10,508 nt of DNA from DASYYE01 sp035946955 (GCA_035946955.1 DASYYE010000556.1:1-10508), one strand, 5' to 3'. Positions 1 through 7,214 are shown, numbered from the stretch's first letter. Numbers and translations are program-made. The notes: generated by a model not told the origin, from the letters alone.

Positions 1-61
1 CCGTAGTAATAGACCCGGCGCGGGAGGCGCGTGGTTCTGCCGGGATGATCTGTGAGGCTGG

Positions 62-117
62 CGTCCTCCTGCTGCGATAGTGCGGGCTTGGTGTCCCAAT
101 CGGCGAGCAGGAGGACG
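62..117 (+). promoter_or_regulatory. Hairpin sequestering the IS110 transposase ribosome binding site
   Basis: Bases 62-73 (CGTCCTCCTGCT) are the exact reverse complement of 106-117 (AGCAGGAGGACG), giving a 12-bp perfect stem with a 32-base loop. The right arm contains AGGAGG (109-114), the Shine-Dalgarno sequence for the GTG start at 119. A transcript that includes both arms would therefore hide its own ribosome binding site. Other insertion sequences are known to limit transposase made from read-through transcripts in this way. The stem may instead, or also, be part of an IS110 bridge RNA, which in the IS110 group comes from the non-coding left end. The stem is seen directly; the role is inferred. 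Confidence 0.6.
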
Positions 118-118
118 T

Positions 119-1468
119 GTGGGCAAGGGTAGCGGGCTGACGCGGGGTGACGTGCGGCGCAATGCGCGGAAGGCGGCGCTGCGGGCGCTGGTGCCGGCGT
201 CGAATGCGGTGGTCGGCGTGGACCTGGGGGAGAAGAAGCAGGCGCTGGCCGTGACGGGCGGGGATAACCGGGTGCTGGCGCGGCGGTCGCCGCGGGTAAG
301 TGTGCACGGTCTGGGCGAGTGGCTGGATTGGGCGCGGGAGAAGGCCGTGGCAGCGGGGTATCGCGGGGTCACGGTGGCGTGCGAGCCGACGGGGTCGCGG
401 TGGATGGCGGTGCAGGAGATGTGCCAGCTGCGGGGCGTGCCGCTGGTGTGCGTGCAGCCGCTGGTCAGCCATATTGCCCGTGAGCAGCAGGACCTGACCG
501 GGGATAAGGCCGATGAGCCGGACAGTGAGCTGATCGCGCGGCTGGCGCGGGAGCTGCACTGCTATGCGCCTGAGGAGCTGGACGCCGGGTGGGCGGAGCT
601 GCGCGCGGCCGGGCGGGACCGGGCAGCGCAGATAACCCGGGCGACCGCGGCCCGGCAGTTGATCCGCGACCAGCTCGGCCTGGTGGCCCCGGCCCTGCTG
701 GGGGCGCACTGCGAGCCGCTGGATTCGGCGACCTGGCTGGCCTGCCTGGAGACCGTGCTGGACGGCGTGGGCGGGGGCAGCCTGGCCGGGGCGTGCGCGG
801 CGGGCTATGAGGCGTTCGCCGCCGCGGCATCCGCGCGGCTGGCCGCGTGGGGCGGCAGGCGGCTCGGACCGACCGCAGCGAAGGTCTTTGCCCTGCTCAG
901 CGAGCCCGCCGCAGTCCCGCGGATGGTCCGCGCGGCGCGGCGCCGCCTGGCCGGCGCGCTGGAAGACCTGAAATACGCGCGAGGCCGCCGCGAGCGGCTC
1001 GAGACGGAGATGATCGCGATGCTCGGCGAGCTCGGCATCGACTGGCAGCGGGTCTCCGAGATCCCCGGCCTGTCGCCCGCCTCACTGGCGGCCATTGTCG
1101 CCGAGGCCGGCGACCTCCACCGCTACGCGTCATCATCATCGCTGGTCAAGCACGCCGGGATGTCCCCGGCCCGGAACGAGTCCGCCGCGTTCCGCGGCAA
1201 GACGGCGATCTCCCGCCGCGGCCGGCCAAACCTGCGGCTCGCGGCCTGGCGCGCCACCTGGGCGGTGCTACGGCACTGCGACGTGCTCGCCGCCAAGCAC
1301 GCCGCCCTCATGTCCCGCCAGGACAACAGGCTGAACGACGCCCAGGCCCGCGCCGCCTGTGCCGCGTCCCTGCTGCGCTGGGTCTACTCCCTCATCGTGC
1401 ACGGCACCAGCTGGGACCCGCGGATCGCCGCCGGTGAGCTCAGCCACCACGCCGCTATCACCGCGTAA
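119..1468 (+). CDS. IS110-family DEDD transposase
   Basis: Recombinase of the IS110 family, which moves its insertion sequence through a circular intermediate; in this family the target is chosen by a bridge RNA. The N-terminal RuvC-like DEDD domain shows VVGVDLGEKK (D35), ACEPTG (E89) and DKADEPD (D132, D135). The C-terminal Transposase_20 domain begins near residue 312 with EIPGLSP and continues through KHAGMSPARNES and ISRRGRPNLR. Ser355 in NESAAFRG sits where the family's catalytic serine is expected, although the usual SG is SA here. I chose GTG 119 (449 aa) because AGGAGG lies 4 bases upstream. A GTG at 80 would give 462 aa but has no comparable site. The gene is intact and slightly long for the family. 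The ends of the insertion sequence could not be fixed, since IS110 elements usually lack long terminal inverted repeats. It lies outside the AICE, beyond the tRNA. Confidence 0.93.
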   Translation: MGKGSGLTRGDVRRNARKAALRALVPASNAVVGVDLGEKKQALAVTGGDNRVLARRSPRVSVHGLGEWLDWAREKAVAAGYRGVTVACEPTGSRWMAVQEMCQLRGVPLVCVQPLVSHIAREQQDLTGDKADEPDSELIARLARELHCYAPEELDAGWAELRAAGRDRAAQITRATAARQLIRDQLGLVAPALLGAHCEPLDSATWLACLETVLDGVGGGSLAGACAAGYEAFAAAASARLAAWGGRRLGPTAAKVFALLSEPAAVPRMVRAARRRLAGALEDLKYARGRRERLETEMIAMLGELGIDWQRVSEIPGLSPASLAAIVAEAGDLHRYASSSSLVKHAGMSPARNESAAFRGKTAISRRGRPNLRLAAWRATWAVLRHCDVLAAKHAALMSRQDNRLNDAQARAACAASLLRWVYSLIVHGTSWDPRIAAGELSHHAAITA

Positions 1469-2042
1469 CACCACACGCCGGCGACCTTCGCACGCCACCC
1501 ACCAGGCCATCCCCCGCGGGGGAGCGAGCCCGCCGTTCCGTCGGGGACCACCCCGCTGATCACCCAGGGCAGCTCCCCCGGCCCTTGCCCGGGGCCCCTC
1601 ACCAGCCCGGTTGCACGCTGTAGGGACTCCAAGCCCGCTTGAGCTACGTAGAGCGCAGGCGCCCCGGGCTGACGCCCCGCGCACGCCGGCGCACGCAGCG
1701 CACGCCCCGGCCTCCCGGCCGCGGGCGCGTGAAGCATGCCCGCAAGACCCACAGCACCAGCAACCCTGCCCCCCACCAGCACACATAAGCCACTGGCCCA
1801 GCAATGACCCCTACGGGAACAAACGTCTCAGAGACCCTTGACGAACACCCTCTTACGCTGGTGATCATGGAAGATGCTCCGTCACTGACCACCGTGACCA
1901 CGACACAATGCCAGCCCCTCGGCCACGAACCACCCCTCAAAGGGGCACGACAGTCTGAACCTGACCAATGCGCCTGGTGAGCAAGGGAGCAGCTTACGCA
2001 ATCGGCTACAATTGTCAGCCTTGGGGGTCTTAGTGCCCCTGT
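1469..2042. other. Non-coding GC-rich region downstream of the transposase, up to the tRNA
   Basis: I see no convincing gene here. The stretch holds a perfect 12-bp palindrome CCCCCGCGGGGG (1511-1522), a 6-bp all-GC hairpin CCCCGG/CCGGGG with a 7-base loop (1576-1594), a run of GCGCACGCC-like words around 1670-1720, and an 11-bp palindrome GTCTC-A-GAGAC (1825-1835). The first part is presumably the 3' non-coding part of the IS110 element; in the IS1111 subgroup the bridge RNA is encoded there. A TACAAT hexamer at 2007-2012, 30 bases before the tRNA, could be its -10 box, but no good -35 box is present. A long antisense reading frame that runs through the tRNA is not a gene. Confidence 0.6.
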
Positions 2043-2116
2043 GGGGCCGTAGCGCAGTCTGGTGGCGCGCCTGCTTGCGGTGCAGGAGGTCGCGGGTTCA
2101 AATCCCGCCGGCTCGG
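2043..2116 (+). tRNA. tRNA gene, anticodon GCG (formally Arg), probable integration target
   Basis: A complete cloverleaf can be drawn. The acceptor is GGGGCCG (2043-2049) with CGGCTCG (2109-2115): six of seven pairs, one G-U, and a G-G mismatch at the outermost position. The D-stem is GCGC/GCGC (2052-2055, 2065-2068) around AGTCTGGTG. The anticodon stem is CCTGC/GCAGG (2070-2074, 2082-2086) with loop TTGCGGT. The variable loop is AGGTC, the T-arm is GCGGG-TTCAAAT-CCCGC (2092-2108), and the discriminator is G2116; CCA is not encoded. Anticodon GCG (2077-2079) would read CGC, but bacteria normally use an ACG tRNA for that codon. The base after the D-loop GG is T, so the Arg identity base A20 is absent. 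The D-arm and T-arm resemble tRNA-Pro. The type is therefore uncertain. Its 3' end faces int. Confidence 0.75.
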
Positions 2117-2256
2117 TCAGGCAGCTCTGGTGGCATGAGTGCTCGTCCCTGAGGGGCGAGAGGTCGGCGGTTCGACCCCGTCCCTGACCGCTAAATACGC
2201 ACCACAGCGTGTTTCGGAGGGTCGATATCCTCATCAGGGCTGTCACTGGCTTGACA
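2087..2256. other. Probable att end of the AICE, between the tRNA 3' half and int
   Basis: Tyrosine integrases of AICEs recombine within the 3' part of a tRNA gene, and int normally lies next to that site. Here the 3' half of the tRNA at 2043-2116 lies about 140 bases from the int stop codon. The second tRNA-like fold and a 66-base spacer (2191-2256) fill the gap, which is where integrase and Xis arm-binding sites would be expected. The core repeat cannot be defined because the opposite end is outside the window. The core could lie in either cloverleaf. Confidence 0.45.
2115..2190 (+). tRNA. tRNA-like cloverleaf with an abnormal anticodon loop
   Basis: A second cloverleaf overlaps the last two bases of the first. 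The acceptor GGTCAGG (2115-2121) pairs perfectly with CCTGACC (2183-2189). The D-stem is GCTC/GAGT (2124-2127, 2137-2140), the variable loop is AGGTC, and the T-arm is GGCGG-TTCGACC-CCGTC (2166-2182) with one G-U. The anticodon stem CTCGT/GCGAG (2142-2146, 2156-2160) encloses nine bases, CCCTGAGGG. These could form two more C-G pairs and leave a 5-base loop, CTGAG. No normal U33-anticodon-37 layout fits, so no amino acid can be assigned. It could be a degraded tRNA, a tRNA mimic carried by the element, or part of the recombination site. The structure is clear; function is doubtful. Confidence 0.5.
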
Positions 2257-2266
2257 CTAAACGTCA
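2252..2266. promoter_or_regulatory. TGAC-N7-GTCA site at the int stop codon
   Basis: TGACACTAAACGTCA is one base shorter than the 16-bp element motif seen at 3896, 5783, 7814 and 9446. It contains the int stop codon (TAG on the - strand, 2257-2259). Placed between int and the att region, it may be an operator copy, an integrase arm site, or a relic of the modular exchange that spread the motif. Confidence 0.5.
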
Positions 2267-3501
2267 CTCCGCAAGGCGCGGGTGAAGCGCTCGTTGATCA
2301 CAGCACGGGCGCGGTCATGTGAACACGGCAGCATATGGGCGTAAACGCGCAAGGTGAAGGCTGGGTCGCTGTGGCCGAGGTATTCGGCTAGTTCCTTGAT
2401 GGATACGCCTCCGGCAAGCATGACGCTGGCGTAGTAGTGGCGGAGCTGGTGGATGCCTTCCCTGCGGGTCGTGACGTAGCGTCGGCGGGTTCGCCGGTCG
2501 GTGGTGGGTTCGGGGATCAGGCCTGCTTTGACGAGTGCGGGTTTCCAGACCACTTCCGAGTAGTTACGGGACTTGATGTGAGCACCGTCGGTATGCCAGC
2601 GGAACAGGATGTGGCAGGTGTGCGGTTTCCCGGTCGGTTTCTCCCACGGGAGCGTGCAGACGCGGGGCTGGTACTCCTCGATGTGCCGGCGGACAGCCTG
2701 GATGGCCCACTCGGACAGAGGGATGACCCGCTCGCGGTCGTTCTTGGGCAATGCGAACAGGTAGGTGCCGCCTAGGTTCTTGATTTGGCGCCGGACTCTG
2801 ACGATCTTCTCGTCGAAGTCAAAGTCTTCGAGGGCGACCCCGAATAGTTCCCCTTCACGCATACCGCAGGAGGCTGCCAGTTCTGGCAATGCACGCAGAG
2901 TGCCGGGGTGGGCATCGATCAGGGCGGAGACCGCCTGGTCGTCCCATATCTGGATCTCACGGACCTGGCGTGCGGGCGTCTGCACTATCTTTGACTTCGC
3001 AGGGTTGTTCTTGATCGCCCCATCGGCGAGGGCAAGGTCCAGAATGCTTTGCAGGACTATGAATGATGCTAGGACTGTGGAAGGGCCGAAGCTCTCACTG
3101 AGTTGCCTGACCCAGCTCTGGATCTGTGATGGTTTGATGGTGCCGATCTGGCGGCGGCCGAAGGCTGGTGCTACATGAAGCCGGTAGACGGTTTTGTACC
3201 GGAGCATGCTCGCTGGGTCTATGAGCCGGGATTCAAGCCAGCGTTTCCCAAACTCGCCGAATACCGCTTTCCCCGCATTGGGGTCGTGGTAGTCGCCGCG
3301 TTCCTTGTCGGTCTCCATGGCTTGCCAGTGCTTGTCTGCGGCGGTCTGGGTCTTGAAGGCCCTGGATTTATCTTGGCCTTCTGGGTCAATCCAGCAGGCG
3401 AGCCAGCGTTTGCCTTTGCCCCAGCGTGCGTTGCGGATACGGACAGCCTTGCCGTCTGGCCCGGTCACAGGGCGGGTCCACAGGTCCTTGGTGTGGCCCA
3501 T
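2257..3501 (-). CDS. int: Tyrosine site-specific recombinase (AICE integrase)
   Basis: Integrase of 414 aa that catalyses integration into, and with Xis excision from, the tRNA att site. Residues 1-70 form an arm-binding-like N-terminus (RWLACWIDPEGQDKSRAF resembles the AP2-like integrase domain). Residues about 80-165 are the core-binding (SAM-like) domain, and 185-400 the catalytic domain. All catalytic positions are visible: R215 in CGMREGELFG, K253 in LPKN, H351 and R354 in HQLRHYYAS, H377 in YLGHSDP, and nucleophile Y387 in LRVYAHM. The length is normal for AICE integrases. The ATG lies 3 bases after the xis stop codon, so the two are surely co-transcribed; only a weak AGG-type ribosome site precedes it. 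The stop codon lies inside a TGAC-N7-GTCA motif next to the att region. Confidence 0.96.
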   Translation of the reverse strand: MGHTKDLWTRPVTGPDGKAVRIRNARWGKGKRWLACWIDPEGQDKSRAFKTQTAADKHWQAMETDKERGDYHDPNAGKAVFGEFGKRWLESRLIDPASMLRYKTVYRLHVAPAFGRRQIGTIKPSQIQSWVRQLSESFGPSTVLASFIVLQSILDLALADGAIKNNPAKSKIVQTPARQVREIQIWDDQAVSALIDAHPGTLRALPELAASCGMREGELFGVALEDFDFDEKIVRVRRQIKNLGGTYLFALPKNDRERVIPLSEWAIQAVRRHIEEYQPRVCTLPWEKPTGKPHTCHILFRWHTDGAHIKSRNYSEVVWKPALVKAGLIPEPTTDRRTRRRYVTTRREGIHQLRHYYASVMLAGGVSIKELAEYLGHSDPAFTLRVYAHMLPCSHDRARAVINERFTRALRSDV

Positions 3502-3504
3502 GGC

Positions 3505-3699
3505 TCACGCCTGCTCTTCAAACCAGGCCCGTACGTCATCGGGCTTGTAGCGGAGGTGGCGGCCAACTCGGTGGCTCTTGGGTCCGATGCCCTTGTGCCG
3601 CCATTGGTACAGAGTGGGGACCGGTACTCCGAGAAACGTCGAGACGTCTTCCGGTGTCCAGGCCCGGTCTGTATCGGGATCGAGTGTTGTGACTGTCAA
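3505..3699 (-). CDS. xis: Excisionase-like MerR/HTH_17 DNA-binding protein
   Basis: Protein of 64 aa with a single winged helix-turn-helix of the excisionase/HTH_17 type: WTPEDVSTFLGVPVPTLYQWRHKG (residues 14-37), followed by the wing-like HRVGRHLRYKPDDVRAWFEEQ. Such proteins bind att DNA and bias the integrase toward excision. The start is TTG (3699), chosen because GGAGGAG lies 7 bases upstream and no ATG or GTG is available before an in-frame stop. It ends 3 bases before int, forming a xis-int unit. The assignment to Xis rests on size, fold and position. The structured 227-base leader upstream (3700-3926) suggests control at this promoter. Confidence 0.9.
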   Translation of the reverse strand: MTVTTLDPDTDRAWTPEDVSTFLGVPVPTLYQWRHKGIGPKSHRVGRHLRYKPDDVRAWFEEQA

Positions 3700-3815
3700 G
3701 TGACTACTCCTCCAAAGTCAGTGCATGGCATTGTCCTTTCGTCAAGGGACGCGAGGTGGCGCTGTATCTCGCGTCCGGCCTGCCTGTCATGAAACGCTCC
3801 GCCACTTGGAGCAGG

Positions 3816-3832
3816 CATTAAGGCCCTTAATG
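3816..3832. repeat. Perfect 17-bp palindrome in the repSA-xis gap
   Basis: CATTAAGG, a central C, then CCTTAATG. It is AT-rich in GC-rich surroundings, which favours an operator or an origin element over a chance match. It is not related to the TGAC-N8-GTCA motif. Confidence 0.7.
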
Positions 3833-3895
3833 AGGATTTGTAGTTTTGGCTGCCAGGCTACTGCCTGACGAATCCCTCGCCGTGGCTCGGGCCTT

Positions 3896-3911
3896 TGTCG
3901 CTTAAGTGTCA
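3896..3911. promoter_or_regulatory. TGAC-N8-GTCA-type site before the xis-int unit
   Basis: TGTCGCTTAAGTGTCA matches the copy at 7814-7829 (TGACGCTTAAATGTCA) at 14 of 16 positions. It starts 16 bases beyond the repSA stop codon and lies 197 bases upstream of the xis start, so it heads the xis-int unit. Confidence 0.6.
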
Positions 3912-3926
3912 GTTCAATGAGCTTGG

Positions 3927-5482
<1,556 letters not shown>

Positions 5483-5486
<4 letters not shown>

Positions 5487-5764
5487 GGGCGGCCCAGCCG
5501 GTAGATGTCCTGGTGCAGCCGCCAGGCACGGTGGTGGGCGGCCCAGTCCGCCTTGATGGAGACCATGGGGATGCGGGCTGGGTGGACGGCCCGGTTGGCG
5601 ACGAGCTGCCCTGCGGCTAGCAGGCGGTAGACCATGGCGCGCGAGACGCCCATGTAGGAGGCGGTTTCAGCGACGGTGAGGGTCAGGGCCGGGTCGTCAT
5701 CGCAGGAGCATGATGGCCAGTCGCCCTGATAAATGACCGGCTGCTGGCAGCGCGTACAAGTCAT
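5483..5764 (-). CDS. Small zinc-finger and HTH_17 DNA-binding protein upstream of repSA
   Basis: Protein of 93 aa. The N-terminus has a possible zinc site (C3, C6, C19, C21 in TCTRCQQ and SCSCDDD). Residues 29-60 form a helix-turn-helix of the excisionase/HTH_17 type (TVAETASYMGVSRAMVYRLLAAGQL). I chose ATG 5764 because AGGAAGGG lies 7 bases upstream; longer frames run into unconserved, proline-rich sequence. The overlap with repSA (ATGA) points to a role with the initiator, such as controlling repSA expression or helping at the origin. It could be a second Xis-like factor. The TGAC-N8-GTCA site lies 18 bases upstream of its start, so this gene probably begins the rep transcription unit. Confidence 0.82.
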
Positions 5765-5780
5765 GGATAGCCCTTCCTGG

Positions 5781-5800
5781 TTTGACGAGTCAGTGTCAAA
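5781..5800. promoter_or_regulatory. Inverted repeat TTTGAC-N8-GTCAAA before the zinc-HTH/repSA unit
   Basis: Arms TTTGAC (5781-5786) and GTCAAA (5795-5800) are perfect 6-bp inverted repeats. The inner 16 bp (5783-5798) have the same TGAC-N8-GTCA spacing as the other element sites, but with a different core (GAGTCAGT). Reading on the - strand gives TTGACA, a consensus -35 hexamer, with no obvious -10 at the right distance. The site lies just upstream of the ribosome site for the 5764 gene. Confidence 0.6.
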
Positions 5801-5889
5801 AGCTGCGGCAGTCCCGTCCCGGTGTTCGCCCCCGTGCCCAGGACTGGAGCGGTTCTGGGCGCGAGAGCCAGCGCTGGGCTGGGATGGGG

Positions 5890-5952
5890 TCACGGGCGGC
5901 TCCCAGCGAGGTGGTTGCTGGTGCCGTAGACGCTCGTGACGGCCTTGCGCAT
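5890..5952 (-). CDS. Possible 20-aa peptide coupled to DUF397, sharing the C-terminal tail of the DUF2637 protein
   Basis: A 20-codon frame starts at an ATG that shares its A with the DUF397 stop codon (TGATG), the arrangement of translational coupling. Its sequence VTSVYGTSNHLAGSRP matches the C-terminus of the DUF2637 protein, VTSVNGTSYRPAGSRP, at 12 of 16 residues, and both end at the same residue before TGA. The DNA copies (about 5893-5939 and 6211-6257) are also similar, so this is a local duplication. It may be a fragment left by the duplication or a real short peptide. The reading frame and the duplication are certain; expression is not known. Confidence 0.4.
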   Translation of the reverse strand: MRKAVTSVYGTSNHLAGSRP

Positions 5953-6152
5953 CAGGGCATGTCCCTAAGGCTGCGCAGGAAGGTGGCCCACGCGGTGGGG
6001 GTGAAGGCCAGCACTGGCCCGTCAAGATCCTTGCTGTCACGGACAAGGAGTGTGCGACGCCGAGTGACGGCGACCTCGACGCACAGGGTTCCGCCCTGGG
6101 TGCGTGATGACTTGCGCCAGCCTGTCCACGGCTGGTTGGCAGCGTTGCGCAT
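5952..6152 (-). CDS. DUF397 domain protein
   Basis: Protein of 66 aa covering a complete DUF397 domain: GWRKSSRTQGGTLCVEVAV near the start, then VRDSKDLDGPVLAFTPTAWATFLRSLR. The family is confined to Actinobacteria. Members are small and often lie beside XRE-type regulators as partners or antagonists in developmental control; no catalytic role is known. ATG 6152 has GAGGTGAG about 6 bases upstream. It lies 55 bases after the DUF2637 gene and overlaps the start of a 20-codon frame through TGATG. No XRE partner is present in this window, so it may act with a host regulator or with one elsewhere in the element. Confidence 0.85.
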   Translation of the reverse strand: MRNAANQPWTGWRKSSRTQGGTLCVEVAVTRRRTLLVRDSKDLDGPVLAFTPTAWATFLRSLRDMP

Positions 6153-6207
6153 CGCTGCTCACCTCATTTCCTTTGGCTTCACGGGTGACAGGGGAGGTCT
6201 GGGGTAG

Positions 6208-6897
6208 TCAGGGGCGGCTCCCAGCAGGGCGGTAGCTGGTGCCGTTGACGCTCGTGACGGACGGCCTGCTGTCTTCGGTGGTGTCGTCCAGTGCGTGGAG
6301 GAGCTGGCCCGCGAGCGTGTGCGGGATCGCCAGGTGGCTGGCCAGGGTGTCGGCGGTGATGGGCTGGCCGGTGGCCTGGCGGTGGGTGAAAGCGGCCATG
6401 CGTGCGCCGGTCAGCAGTTCAGGTGGGACCGGCTCCAGCAGTGCTGGATGGTCGCTGGGCGCTGGTTCGCTGTGATCTTGCCCGCGAGGTGCATCCGCTG
6501 ACGAGGAGTGCGCTGTGGGGGTGCGGGCTAGGACGAGTTTGGTGAGGGCAAGGAAGGCCAGGGCTGGCACGGTGGCGACCAGCCATCCGGTGGGGCTGTG
6601 TCTGGCCTGGGCGACCTGTGCGGTCAGCGAGAGCGCGGCGGCCAGGATGAGGACGGCCATGGGGTAGGCGATCGGCCGGTTTTGGCGTTTGCGGCGGCGG
6701 ATTTCGAGTCCGGCGGCGGTGGGGGTGAGTTCGGAGATGACGGCGTTGGCCCAGCCGAACCAGCCGCCGGTGCCAGGTGGGCTGTTGTGCATAGTCCAGT
6801 CGTGGACGTGGGTGAAGGAGGCGGCCCCGGCCATGCCAGCGATCACCAGCAGGATCAAGACCTGGGTGAGGTCTTCGATCCGTTCAGGGCGGTTCAT
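6208..6897 (-). CDS. DUF2637 membrane protein
   Basis: Protein of 229 aa that looks like the DUF2637 family, common in actinobacterial AICEs and plasmids. Hydrophobic segments at about 12-30 (VLILLVIAGMAGAASF), 78-97 (PMAVLILAAALSLTAQ) and 105-123 (WLVATVPALAFLALTK) suggest three or four membrane spans with a polar segment, ELTPTAAGLEIRRRKRQ, between. Residues 125-165 are a low-complexity linker. Residues about 170-210 resemble a small helical DNA-binding or tetrahelical module (ADTLASHLAIPHTLAGQLLHAL). The ATG overlaps the preceding HTH gene stop (ATGA). A role in plasmid spread or in anchoring replication or transfer is plausible from context but unproven. Its last 16 residues are duplicated in the 20-codon frame at 5890-5952. 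Confidence 0.8.
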   Translation of the reverse strand: MNRPERIEDLTQVLILLVIAGMAGAASFTHVHDWTMHNSPPGTGGWFGWANAVISELTPTAAGLEIRRRKRQNRPIAYPMAVLILAAALSLTAQVAQARHSPTGWLVATVPALAFLALTKLVLARTPTAHSSSADAPRGQDHSEPAPSDHPALLEPVPPELLTGARMAAFTHRQATGQPITADTLASHLAIPHTLAGQLLHALDDTTEDSRPSVTSVNGTSYRPAGSRP

Positions 6898-7214
6898 GAG
6901 TCATCACCGCCCCGGCCCCAGCGCTGCTGGACGGCTTGGCGGGTGACGCCGAGGCGCAGGGCGATGTCGGCCCAGGAGTAGCCGATGCCCCTCAATCCTT
7001 GGATGGCGTCGGCGATTGCGGTGTCCATCTCGGTGACGGTGTGGGCCATGGCGGAGATGGCGTCGATGTCGCCGGCGGCGACGCGGCGGCTGTAAGCGCG
7101 GATGACACGGCGGACGAACGCGCCGTACTCGTCATTCTCGACCACCCGCCGTTGGCGTTTTGGTGTCAAGACCCGGTTGACACCCGATGGGCGAAGAACA
7201 GGCAAGGCGGTCAT
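6894..7214 (-). CDS. 106-aa helix-turn-helix protein of the AICE core
   Basis: A basic N-terminus (TPKRQRRVVENDEYGAFVRR) leads into a helical middle part and a C-terminal helix-turn-helix, GYSWADIALRLGVTRQAVQQRWG (residues 78-100). This resembles sigma-region-4 or resolvase-type DNA recognition helices. Proteins of this layout commonly sit beside DUF2637 genes in actinobacterial mobile elements; the exact function is not established. I chose ATG 7214 over an earlier in-frame codon at 7244 because it overlaps the upstream stop by four bases (ATGA), as the other genes do. Its own stop overlaps the DUF2637 start the same way. An inverted repeat (7162-7184) lies within the first 20 codons and could be an internal operator. 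It is a good candidate for a regulator of the TGAC-N8-GTCA sites. Confidence 0.82.
   Translation of the reverse strand: MTALPVLRPSGVNRVLTPKRQRRVVENDEYGAFVRRVIRAYSRRVAAGDIDAISAMAHTVTEMDTAIADAIQGLRGIGYSWADIALRLGVTRQAVQQRWGRGGDDS
7162..7184. repeat. Inverted repeat GGTGTCAA-N7-TTGACACC inside the HTH gene
   Basis: Perfect 8-bp arms at 7162-7169 and 7177-7184 with a 7-base spacer. The half-sites GTCA/TGAC are those of the element motif but in the opposite arrangement. An overlapping degenerate copy of the 16-bp motif (TGGCGTTTTGGTGTCA, 7153-7168) shares the left arm. Coding sequence may explain part of it, but the perfect arms are unusual. Confidence 0.5.

Larger units (their letters stand above)
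3700..3926. promoter_or_regulatory. Structured intergenic region between repSA and xis
   Basis: No gene is visible here. From right to left, following transcription, it holds the 16-bp motif at 3896-3911, a perfect 17-bp palindrome CATTAAGG-C-CCTTAATG (3816-3832), and a hairpin with perfect 9-bp arms GGACGCGAG/CTCGCGTCC (3747-3755, 3768-3776) and a 12-base loop. A TTGACG -35-like box follows on the - strand (3738-3743), and then the xis ribosome site GGAGGAG (3707-3713). No U-tract follows either inverted repeat, so neither is a standard terminator. The region is the natural promoter/operator of xis-int. Because it directly follows the rolling-circle initiator gene, it is also a candidate for the double-strand or single-strand replication origin. 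Both roles are inferred. Confidence 0.6.

Noticed and set aside
1644..2267. 207-codon open frame on the - strand
   Set aside because: It reads antisense through the tRNA and the tRNA-like fold; the PAGFEPATSC-type words are the well-known false translation of tRNA genes.
3696..3731. 12-codon frame ending in TTGA overlap with the xis start
   Set aside because: The only purine-rich segment is two bases from its ATG, too close for a ribosome site, and its sequence shows no leader-peptide bias.
3747..3776. Intrinsic terminator after repSA
   Set aside because: The 9-bp stem is strong, but neither strand has a T-run after it, so it is listed only as structure in the gap.
3175..3792. 205-codon open frame on the + strand
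   Set aside because: Antisense to the 5' part of int and xis; no domain or ribosome site.
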